Assembly (NCBI RefSeq): GCF_003864295.1
Contig: NZ_BDQK01000013.1
Coordinates: forward strand, 372,001-436,000
Length of the DNA stretch: 64,000 nt
From: Aphanothece sacrum FPU1
Lineage (GTDB): Bacteria > Cyanobacteriota > Cyanobacteriia > Cyanobacteriales > Microcystaceae
Reading direction: 5' to 3'
Shown: piece after piece, positions 33,971-41,818 of the stretch
How positions within the stretch are numbered: the first letter of the stretch is position 1
How the letters are laid out: every line of letters begins with the position of its first letter
Translations under genes and position numbers: made by a program
Notes under the pieces: model-generated
Databases searched by the model: none
Told to the model about the DNA's origin: nothing
Seen by the model: only the letters and a program-made list of their open reading frames with translations

Positions 33971-35254
33971 GTGACTGATACTAATTTAGATTTTTTGGCC
34001 AAAACCGATCCGGCGATCGCAGAAATTCTTCAAGGAGAACTGCAACGTCAAAGACAGCATCTGGAGTTAATTGCTAGTGAAAATTTTACCTCGGCGGCGG
34101 TTTTAGCGGCTCAAGGTTCGGTTTTGACCAATAAGTATGCAGAAGGACTGCCAAAAAAACGTTACTATGGCGGTTGTGAACAGATTGATCGGGCCGAACA
34201 ATTAGCCATTGATCGGGCTAAACAACTTTTTGGTGCAGCCCACGCCAATGTTCAGCCCCATTCAGGCGCACAAGCTAATTTTGCGGTGTTTTTGACCCTT
34301 TTAGAACCTGGAGATACCTTTTTGGGCATGGATTTATCCCATGGAGGACATTTAACTCATGGTTCACCTGTAAACGTTTCTGGGAAATGGTTTCAAGCGC
34401 GTCATTACGGTGTTGACCCCCAGACAGAACAACTCGATTATGATCAAGTTTTAGAGATCGCCCGCAAAGAACGACCTAAGCTGATTATCTGCGGTTATTC
34501 TGCTTATTCAAGAATTATTAATTTTGAGAAATTTAGAGCGATCGCCGATGAAGTGGGAGCCTATCTATTGGCTGATATCGCTCATATTGCCGGATTAGTA
34601 GCCACTGGACATCATCCTAACCCGATTCCCTATTGTGATGTAGTAACAACGACTACTCATAAAACGTTGCGGGGGCCCAGAGGTGGCTTAATTCTGACTA
34701 AAGATGCTGAATTAGGCAAAAAATTAGATAAATCGGTGTTTCCTGGGAGTCAAGGTGGGCCCTTAGAACATGTTATTGCGGCTAAAGCGGTCGCTTTTGG
34801 AGAAGATCTCCAACCATCGTTTAAGACCTATTGTGGCCAAGTTATTGCTAATTCCCAAGCTCTAGCCCATCAACTCACTGAACGGGGCTTAAAAATTGTT
34901 TCTGGTGGCACTGATAATCATTTAATGGTGGTAGACTTGCGTTCTATTGGGATGACAGGTAAAGAAGCTGATCGTTTGGTCAGTGAAGTTAATATTACTG
35001 CTAATAAAAATACCATTCCTTTTGATCCTGAATCTCCCTTTGTCACCAGTGGTTTACGGTTGGGTTCTCCTGCTATGACTACACGGGGTATGGGAACTGA
35101 AGAATTTAAGGAAATTGGTAATATTATTGCTGATTGTCTCTTAAATCGGGAAGATGAAGCGGTTAAACAAGATTGTTTACGTCGGGTTAAGGTTTTGTGC
35201 GATCGCTTTCCTTTGTATCCTCATTTGACAATTCCAGTTCCAATGCTTGTATAA
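33971..35254 (+). CDS. glyA: serine hydroxymethyltransferase
   Basis: A PLP enzyme interconverting serine and glycine with tetrahydrofolate, serving one-carbon and photorespiratory metabolism. The 427-residue protein has [33 protein letters not shown] and the PLP lysine motif [16 protein letters not shown]. It ends with a normal C-terminal domain. The start is GTG at 33971 shortly after a GGATTGAC. Confidence 0.97.
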   Translation: MTDTNLDFLAKTDPAIAEILQGELQRQRQHLELIASENFTSAAVLAAQGSVLTNKYAEGLPKKRYYGGCEQIDRAEQLAIDRAKQLFGAAHANVQPHSGAQANFAVFLTLLEPGDTFLGMDLSHGGHLTHGSPVNVSGKWFQARHYGVDPQTEQLDYDQVLEIARKERPKLIICGYSAYSRIINFEKFRAIADEVGAYLLADIAHIAGLVATGHHPNPIPYCDVVTTTTHKTLRGPRGGLILTKDAELGKKLDKSVFPGSQGGPLEHVIAAKAVAFGEDLQPSFKTYCGQVIANSQALAHQLTERGLKIVSGGTDNHLMVVDLRSIGMTGKEADRLVSEVNITANKNTIPFDPESPFVTSGLRLGSPAMTTRGMGTEEFKEIGNIIADCLLNREDEAVKQDCLRRVKVLCDRFPLYPHLTIPVPMLV

Positions 35255-35390
35255 TAGGCTGTCACCCCGTCAGACCAAAACCCTCTATAACCATTTTAAA
35301 TGCTTAATAGCTTAGGGATTACTTAGGGGGATAATGATTCCCCCTTCACAATGACAATAAATAATTATTTTTTGTTAAGCAGTATGAGCG

Positions 35391-35726
35391 TTAACTTTGT
35401 CCGCAACAACGATCAATACCTAAACTATCAAGAATTAAATCACTCACAGCATTAGCCACGGCAAACTCACTAAAAAAACTCTGGCGAAAGTCAAAAGCTT
35501 GCATCTCCGTTACAATCGCAATAACCAGAGAACCTAAATCATTTTCTCCTTCAAGTCGTTGGCGAACAAAAATTTGAGCCGCCCGTTTAGCAATAATCTG
35601 ATTAACTAATTCAGGAATAAATTCTTCATCAAGCCAAGTTTGTAAAGCTACTCTTAGCCATTCCCCTTCCTGTTGGGGATTACTGATTGGGGGTAAAGTA
35701 ATAGGAGGGATGGGTTCGACCGTCAT
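35391..35726 (-). CDS. conserved hypothetical protein
   Basis: 111 residues from the ATG at 35726, chosen because the longer frame would run into the aat start region. It has a Pro-rich N-terminus (VEPIPPITLPPISNP), then a helical domain (GEWLRVALQTWLDEEFIPEL, IAKRAAQIFVRQRLEGEND) and ends DRCCGQS. Function not recognised. It is divergent from aat with only 30 bp between the starts, so the two share a promoter region. Confidence 0.65.
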   Translation of the reverse strand: MTVEPIPPITLPPISNPQQEGEWLRVALQTWLDEEFIPELVNQIIAKRAAQIFVRQRLEGENDLGSLVIAIVTEMQAFDFRQSFFSEFAVANAVSDLILDSLGIDRCCGQS

Positions 35727-35756
35727 GGGAATTTGCTGATTACGGACAGTGAGAAA

Positions 35757-36338
35757 ATGGAATTTGCCGGAGATATAGAGTCTATTATACAAGGATATGC
35801 CCAAGGTTATTTTTTAATGGCGGATGATTTGGATATTCTTAGTTGGTATTCCAGTCGTCAACGGGCATTAATTCCCCTTGATCATCGTTTTCGTTATCCT
35901 AAATCATTACGTCGTGTTTTGAATCAAGAACGATTTTCTGTGGCTATTAATCGGGATTTTTTAGCGGTTTGTCAAGGTTGCGCGGATAGAGAAACTACCT
36001 GGATTTCTCCAGAATTAATGAAAATCTACTATCATCTGTATCAGGCAGGTTGGGCCCATAGTTTTGAAACTTGGCAAGGAGATGAATTAGCTGGCGGTAT
36101 TTTAGGTATCGCCATTGGGGGGGCTTTTATTGGTGAATCTATGTTTTATCGTATTCCTGATGGCTCCAAAGTGGCCATGGTTCAATTAGTGGAACATTTA
36201 AAAGCGCGGGGTTATGTTTTATTTGATGCTCAAATGCAAAATCCCCATTTAGCCAGATTTGGAGCTTATAAAGTCAATAATAAAGATTATCAAGTTTTAT
36301 TAGAAAAAGCCTTAACTCTTTCCTGTGTTTTTGCTTAA
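35757..36338 (+). CDS. aat: leucyl/phenylalanyl-tRNA--protein transferase
   Basis: Adds Leu or Phe to N-terminal Lys or Arg, marking proteins for ClpS/ClpAP (N-degron pathway). The 193-residue protein has YAQGYFLMAD, WYSSRQRALIPL, GCADRETTWISPELM, HSFETWQGDELAGGILGIAIGGAFIGESMF and LFDAQMQNPHLARFGA, all diagnostic of Aat. The ATG at 35757 is preferred over a TTG at 35733. Confidence 0.94.
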   Translation: MEFAGDIESIIQGYAQGYFLMADDLDILSWYSSRQRALIPLDHRFRYPKSLRRVLNQERFSVAINRDFLAVCQGCADRETTWISPELMKIYYHLYQAGWAHSFETWQGDELAGGILGIAIGGAFIGESMFYRIPDGSKVAMVQLVEHLKARGYVLFDAQMQNPHLARFGAYKVNNKDYQVLLEKALTLSCVFA

Positions 36339-36442
36339 AAAGACTTACACAATGCCTCTAAAAATTGTTTATTTTTTATAGAGTCAATTCATGAATTACC
36401 CCTACAAGTATTAGTACTACTTAAAACAAATTAACTAACAAA

Positions 36443-37684
36443 ATGCGGTCTGATTTCTGGTTTGTCTTAGCAATGTGGCTATTAAGTCGTGGGTTAATTC
36501 TCATAGCCTTATTAGGGCTTGCTCCCTTATTATCTGCCCCCCCTGGAGCCATTCAAGCTCAATTTGGTTGGGATGTATTTTCTGCTTGGGATAGTAATTT
36601 TTATGAACAAATTGCTACCACAGGTTATGAAGGTATTGGTAATACTCCTGGCTCTAATGTAGCTTTTTTTCCACTTTTTCCCTTAATTATTAGGGGGTTC
36701 ATGAGTTTAGGACTTTCTGCTAAAGTAGCAGGAATTTTAATTAATAATAGTGCCTTATTAGGAACCTTATTTGTTCTCTATTATTGGGTTAAAAGAACTA
36801 ATGGAATTAAAGCTGCTTGTTGGACAACAGCCATATTAGCTTGGTGTCCCTTATCTTTGTTTGGTACAGTTGTCTATACAGAGGGATTATTTTTATTATT
36901 CAGTACCTTAGCCTTATCTGCATTTGATGGGGAACATTATAAGAAAGCAACGGGATGGGGTATTTTAGCGACTGCTACCCGTATTACTGGACTAGCTTTA
37001 ATTCCTGCTTTTTTGCTAACTGCTTGGCGTAGAAATTCACCAATAAGTGTCTATTTAGGAAGTTTATTTAGTGGTGGAGGTGTCTTACTTTACAGTGGTT
37101 ATTGTTGGTTAAATTTTCATGATCCTATTGCTTTTATTACTGTACAACATACCCAATGGCAAAGAAAACAAGGTTTTGACTGGGAAGGTTGGACTAAAAT
37201 GTTCGGGGAAATTACATTAGGAATTAAGAACTGGGAACAAGGCAGTCTTCAAGATCCTTTACATCCATTATTATTTTTGTTAATTAGTATATTAGCCTAT
37301 GGATTATGGCATTATCGTCATCGTTTAGGGATAATTTGGTTTGACTATGGTTTTTTTACATTGTTCTTCTTATTATGGCTTTTAGTTGGAGATCCTTTGC
37401 TTAATACTCTCTTTATTTTAGGCGGTATTTGTTTATTATGGCAGTTGCGTTATGAGATGAATTTTGTGGCTTTTGTTTACGGGTTATGCGCCTTGGGACT
37501 ATTATTAAGTTCAGGGGGAACTATTTCTTTAAATCGTTTGGCTTACGGTATTATTTCTCTGAGTTTAGCTTTAGGAATATTAGTTTCTCAATATACTCGT
37601 TGGGGATATGCTATATTGATTTTTTTCACCCTTTTATTGATGATTTTTTCAGTTCGCTTTGCTCAACATCAGTGGGTTGCTTAA
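36443..37684 (+). CDS. polytopic membrane protein, PIG-V-like mannosyltransferase family
   Basis: 413 residues with about ten membrane spans. The first periplasmic loop has WDVFSAWDSNFYEQIATTGYEG, and FFPLFPLIIR follows: the D-containing loop and motif of the GPI mannosyltransferase 2 (PIG-V)-like GT-C enzymes. Bacterial members use lipid-linked sugars; the acceptor is unknown. Followed by two more membrane proteins on the same strand. Confidence 0.7.
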   Translation: MRSDFWFVLAMWLLSRGLILIALLGLAPLLSAPPGAIQAQFGWDVFSAWDSNFYEQIATTGYEGIGNTPGSNVAFFPLFPLIIRGFMSLGLSAKVAGILINNSALLGTLFVLYYWVKRTNGIKAACWTTAILAWCPLSLFGTVVYTEGLFLLFSTLALSAFDGEHYKKATGWGILATATRITGLALIPAFLLTAWRRNSPISVYLGSLFSGGGVLLYSGYCWLNFHDPIAFITVQHTQWQRKQGFDWEGWTKMFGEITLGIKNWEQGSLQDPLHPLLFLLISILAYGLWHYRHRLGIIWFDYGFFTLFFLLWLLVGDPLLNTLFILGGICLLWQLRYEMNFVAFVYGLCALGLLLSSGGTISLNRLAYGIISLSLALGILVSQYTRWGYAILIFFTLLLMIFSVRFAQHQWVA

Positions 37685-37825
37685 AGCAGTGAACAGTAAA
37701 CAGTTATCAGTAAAGGAATATTCTCTACTGTTAACTAGTTAATTTTGTCTACCTACTTAACTGAAATGACCCCTACTATTAATGACTTATAACCTAAGAA
37801 CAGTTCAGGATAATAAAACGATAAG

Positions 37826-39202
37826 ATGAAAATACCTCGTTTGCTTGGATTAATAATTGTAATTAGTGCTTTAATTTTATTTATTTGTGCTAGTTTAAGA
37901 CACTGGTTATTTCAATCAAATGCGTTAGATTTAGGTTGGTTTGATCAAGCACTTTATCTTATTAGTCAAGGAGAAAACCCTATTGTTTCTTTTTCTGAGG
38001 ATCATATTTTAGGGGATCATGCAGCTTTTATTTTTTATCCTATTGCTTTATTATATCTTATTTATCCTAGTGTTCATTGGTTATTTGCCATTCAAGCGAT
38101 CGCGTTATCTATTGGTGCATTACCCACATGGCAATTAGCAAAACAAGCAAATTTATCAGATAATTTATCTTTAACAATGGCGGAGGTTTATTTACTTTAT
38201 CCCCTCATTTTCAATATTAATTTATTTGATTTTCATTCAGAAGTCATTGCCTTACCTACTTTCTTATGGGCAGTTTTAGCGGCAAGAAATAGCTATATTT
38301 GGAAATTTTTAGTAGCTATAATTATTATTTTAAGTTGTAAAGCGGTTCTCTCTTTAACAGTAGCAGCAATGGGATTTTGGTTACTATTATTTGAAAGAAA
38401 ACGTCTTCAAGGAAGTTTAGCATTAGGGTTAGGCTGTTTTTGGTTTCTAATAACAACTCAATTAATTATTCCTAGTTTTAGTGGTAATGAAGTCGCCGCA
38501 GTAGGACGTTATTCATTTTTAGGAGATTCAGTAACAGAAATTATACAAAATTTATTATTTAATCCTGGCATTATTTTAAATAGAATTTTTACAAAAGTTA
38601 ATTTAGAATATGTCATTTTATTAGTAGCTCCTGTTATTTGGGGACTATCTCCAAATCATTTAACCCCATTAGTAGCTGCTTTACCCGCATTAGGATTAAA
38701 TTTATTAACAGATTATCAACCTCAAAAAGATTTAGTTCATCAATATTCTTTGCCTATTTTACCCTTTCTTTTGTTATCAGTAATTGCCAGTTTAGCTGCA
38801 GGTAAAGGATGGTTACGCCGTCCTAAAATGATCATAATTTGGTCATTAATTTGGTTTTTAATCTTAACTAAATATACTTATTTTGGCTCAAAATATTTAG
38901 AGCAATTAGATACATTGTCTGCTATGAGAGAAGCAGTAACATTAGTACTTGAGCAAGCAAAAGTGTTGACTTCTCCTCAAATTGCCCCTCATTTAACCCA
39001 TCGTTCTTTGATAAAATTAGCCATTAAAGAAGCAGAACCTATTAACATTGAATCCTTTGATTCTATTTTATTAAATAGACGTTATCCCAGTTGGGATAAT
39101 TCAGAATATTTAGTAATTAAATTAGTTGATGATCTGCAAAAAAATAGTAAATATAAGTTAATTTATCACCAGAATGATGTATTTTTATTTAATATTAAAT
39201 AA
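37826..39202 (+). CDS. DUF2079 membrane protein
   Basis: 458 residues and about nine to ten membrane spans. The segment NALDLGWFDQALYLISQGENP, then FSEDHILGDHAAFIFYPIALLY, matches the DUF2079 start, and FDFHSEVIALPTFLW is a further family motif. The family resembles GT-C glycosyltransferases, but its activity is unknown. It lies 141 bp downstream of the PIG-V-like gene. Confidence 0.78.
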   Translation: MKIPRLLGLIIVISALILFICASLRHWLFQSNALDLGWFDQALYLISQGENPIVSFSEDHILGDHAAFIFYPIALLYLIYPSVHWLFAIQAIALSIGALPTWQLAKQANLSDNLSLTMAEVYLLYPLIFNINLFDFHSEVIALPTFLWAVLAARNSYIWKFLVAIIIILSCKAVLSLTVAAMGFWLLLFERKRLQGSLALGLGCFWFLITTQLIIPSFSGNEVAAVGRYSFLGDSVTEIIQNLLFNPGIILNRIFTKVNLEYVILLVAPVIWGLSPNHLTPLVAALPALGLNLLTDYQPQKDLVHQYSLPILPFLLLSVIASLAAGKGWLRRPKMIIIWSLIWFLILTKYTYFGSKYLEQLDTLSAMREAVTLVLEQAKVLTSPQIAPHLTHRSLIKLAIKEAEPINIESFDSILLNRRYPSWDNSEYLVIKLVDDLQKNSKYKLIYHQNDVFLFNIK

Positions 39203-39215
39203 TTTAAGCAGATAC

Positions 39216-39470
39216 GGTTCTACCGGACAAACTATGCTAAATTAATAATGAATAAAAGGCTAAAGCCTTATGCTATGGAAACAAAGTCCACCTTCGTGGA
39301 CTAAATTCTAGGTGTGGAACGCCGCATACTTCGTCTTCGCTCAGTACAAGTCTTGCCTGTTTTGTAGGGGTCAACGTGGAACGCCGCATCTTTCCTGTGC
39401 TTGACCCCTACGATGAACGAGTTAAAGTCCTTTATTTGTAATAATAAAGCATAACTTGTCCGGTAGAACC
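39216..39470. repeat. foldback (MITE-like) element, copy B (complete)
   Basis: The best copy of the family: 15 exact terminal bases GGTTCTACCGGACAA at the left and the complement at the right, with the inverted match continuing imperfectly for about 50 bp. The interior has AAGGCTAAAGCC, an AGTCCACC/GGTGGACT-type palindrome and an inserted GTGGAACGCCGCAT repeat (twice). Ends start 14 bp after the DUF2079 gene. Confidence 0.8.
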
Positions 39471-39593
39471 AGTTAATTTAACTCCTTATAATCAGGGTTT
39501 AATTTAGCCTCCCTTCGGAGGCTTCGTTCCTATAGTACCAGACTTTAGTCTGTTTGTCTGTCTGTAGAAGTTAATTTAACTCCTTAAACCTTG

Positions 39594-39627
39594 AATTTAT
39601 AATTTATAATTTATAATTTATAATTTA
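39594..39627. repeat. heptamer repeat AATTTAT, nearly five copies
   Basis: Four exact AATTTAT units plus a partial fifth, about 55 bp upstream of the next gene. One of three unrelated 7-bp tandem repeats in the window. Confidence 0.8.
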
Positions 39628-39680
39628 ATAATTTTTATAATATGATATAATTGAATTAAATATTCTAATTATTTTTACCT

Positions 39681-40625
39681 ATGAAACGATTTATTTCTAT
39701 TGCTGTTAGCGTTGCTATTTTACTAATTATTTACTCAAAACTTGATATTAATGGCTTATTTAAAGTCTTTCAAAACTCCAATATTATTGTTTTGATAATT
39801 AGTCTAGGTATGGTAATACCAATTACCTTATTTACCTCTTGGCGGTTACAACAATTAATGCCTAAAGGAACAAGTCTAGAATTTATTGAAGCTAACCGTC
39901 TAATTTTAGGAGCAAGTGTTTTAAATATGGTACTCCCTTCTAAAATGGGAGATATTGCTAAAGCTTATTTTATGCGAGATAGAGGACATTTAAGCGGTTC
40001 TTTATCTGTCTCTTTGGTAGTCTTTGAAAAATCCTGTGATATGTTATCGTTGTTAGTTTGGTGTGTCTTTGGGTTGATGCTTTATCCCGAAAAAAATGGC
40101 TTATTTTGGACAATGACAATGGCAGTAACTGGAGGATTAATTCTAGGCTTATTATTACTTGGTTCTCGTAAATTTGCTCAAATATTTTTTGAATTAGCTA
40201 AAAAAGTAGCCCCTAAAAAATTAAAAGAAAAACTACAAAACATGCAAATCTCTTGGGGAGAAATGCACGATTATTTTTGGGGAGATAAACAACAATTATT
40301 TAAAATAGCAAGCACCTCTATTTTTATCTGGTTTTTACATCTGTTTCAAATCTGGTTATTTATCCTTGCGTTGAGAGCTTCAACCCCATTTTTAATCAAT
40401 TTAGCCCTTTCTCCTTTAGCTATTTTAGCAGGTTTACTACCCCTGACTTTTGCCGGTGTAGGAACTCGTGACGCGGCTTTAATCTTTTTTTATCACCCTT
40501 ATTTTGATGCACAAACAGGAGCAGCATTAGGATTATTATGTACATCAAGATATTTTCTCCCAGCCCTTATTGGCTTACCATTTCTAGGTGAAATGATGAG
40601 TGCTGTACGAACTTTTTCTAAGTGA
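39681..40625 (+). CDS. lysylphosphatidylglycerol synthase TM-region/AglD-like membrane protein
   Basis: 314 residues with about eight membrane spans, of the LPG_synthase_TM (UPF0104) family. Diagnostic segments are NRLILGASVLNMVLPSKMGD, SLSVSLVVFEKSCDMLSLL, and LPLTFAGVGTRDAALI. The family includes flippase-like halves of MprF and archaeal AglD. Without a catalytic domain it is more likely a lipid or glycolipid translocation partner. It follows two membrane proteins that may handle lipid-linked sugars. Confidence 0.82.
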   Translation: MKRFISIAVSVAILLIIYSKLDINGLFKVFQNSNIIVLIISLGMVIPITLFTSWRLQQLMPKGTSLEFIEANRLILGASVLNMVLPSKMGDIAKAYFMRDRGHLSGSLSVSLVVFEKSCDMLSLLVWCVFGLMLYPEKNGLFWTMTMAVTGGLILGLLLLGSRKFAQIFFELAKKVAPKKLKEKLQNMQISWGEMHDYFWGDKQQLFKIASTSIFIWFLHLFQIWLFILALRASTPFLINLALSPLAILAGLLPLTFAGVGTRDAALIFFYHPYFDAQTGAALGLLCTSRYFLPALIGLPFLGEMMSAVRTFSK

Positions 40626-41019
40626 AATTTTACCTTAATTTTTAATCGTTTTAGTGATCGCAGGTAACTGTAAATAAGTGCGAAATCTAACCGAAAGAAT
40701 GAGTTCCTGTGAAATAATTACTTTTATTTGAGACTGATTATTTGTTGTATAATATCCTAACCATTTACTGATGGATTGCGCTATCGCTTAACCCAACCCC
40801 AATTGCGATTAAAAGCCAATATTCACATCTACCTCTCGCAAAAGTATCAAAGGCTACAATTTAAGAAATATTTACATTGCTCTCCCCAATCAGCGATTTA
40901 CGGGGGAAGGAGTCTCAGGTGGTTTCCCCTGTTTTATGCTAAACTCGTAAAGAATCAGAAGTAGCCGTTCAATTAATAATTAAATTAGCAATTTCTAAAT
41001 TTAAGTAATCAATACAATT
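40626..41019. other. intergenic region, no gene seen
   Basis: A 394-bp gap. The only open frame (40776-40964) has no ribosome-binding site, an unlikely composition and no recognisable family, so I do not call it. No repeat of the other families is obvious. Confidence 0.4.
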
Positions 41020-41496
41020 ATGACTACATTTCAAACAGGAAGAATGTTCCTTTCTCACAATTTTGATATCTCAGAAGATATCTTTCCTCAATTAAGTAGA
41101 GAAGAATTTACTCAGGTATTTACTGAGGGATTAAGTGCCTATACTCAGATTAAATGTCGTCAATTAAATCATCCCCATTGGATAGTTGAAATTGTCTTTT
41201 CCTCTGATTATTTTTCTCCCTCTGAAATTGGCTCACTTTGCAGTAAAGTCTTATTAGAAAAACGAATAAGTCAAACAACAACTGATTCTTATCTTCCCGA
41301 TATTTTAATTTTAGGAGGTGTAAAAACAACTCCAGCATTAAATGATTCGACCGATACTCTCCAAACTGGAGAATGGGGAGTTGATGTGGTAGAAACTGAA
41401 TCAGCAGAAAAATTTTTAGTGGCAATCGAATGGGAGGAAAAAACAGCAAATAAAACAATCAATGATGTTTTCAAAATTGAAAAAAGAAAAGGATAA
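41020..41496 (+). CDS. hypothetical protein
   Basis: 158 residues, not recognised. A soluble mixed alpha/beta protein without signal peptide or membrane span, containing HPHWIVEIVFSSDYFSPSE, PDILILGGVKTTPAL and a Glu/Lys-rich C-terminus. The ATG is preceded by a poor Shine-Dalgarno sequence. It lies just upstream of the ccaS-cpe region, separated from ccaS by repeats. Confidence 0.5.
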   Translation: MTTFQTGRMFLSHNFDISEDIFPQLSREEFTQVFTEGLSAYTQIKCRQLNHPHWIVEIVFSSDYFSPSEIGSLCSKVLLEKRISQTTTDSYLPDILILGGVKTTPALNDSTDTLQTGEWGVDVVETESAEKFLVAIEWEEKTANKTINDVFKIEKRKG

Positions 41497-41503
41497 CGGT
41501 TGC

Positions 41504-41600
41504 ATGGAACTTATTATGCTAAATTAATAATGTTTGGTAGGAGTCTTGTGGTACAGGTATCTTGCCTGTGGTTAACCCCTACTATGAAAAGTTAAAGTCT
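41504..41600. repeat. decayed foldback element, copy D
   Basis: ATGCTAAATTAATAAT near the left and AGTTAAAGTCTATTATTT near the right match the ends of the foldback family at 4714 and 39216, but the outer termini are lost. Confidence 0.45.
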
Positions 41601-41620
41601 ATTATTTAGGTAAAAAAAAC

Positions 41621-41703
41621 AGGGCGGGTTTATCTAGTTTTTTGGTGAGAATCATTGATTTATGTAAAAAACCCAGGGCGGGTTAAGAAAAACCCGCCCC
41701 TAC
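41621..41703. repeat. GGGCGGGTTT foldback repeat on the ccaS side
   Basis: Starts AGGGCGGGTTTATC and ends ACCCGCCCCTAC. It contains a core (GAGAATCATTGATTTATG) that is the reverse complement of the core of the repeat at 51506-51570, on the other side of the cpe cluster. A nested GGCGGGTT...AACCCGCC hairpin is also present. Confidence 0.75.
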
Positions 41704-41818
41704 GAATTTTATGTAATTAATTTTGTGTGACTACTTATAGCATTTTTTGGACTCATGAGGTACACTCTATTTATCCTCTTTTACTTGTTGCCTGTTGCCT
41801 AAAACTAGAATTATTTTG

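Noticed and set aside
40776-40964. 62-codon plus-strand frame
   Set aside because: No Shine-Dalgarno sequence, non-canonical start, odd composition and no known family.
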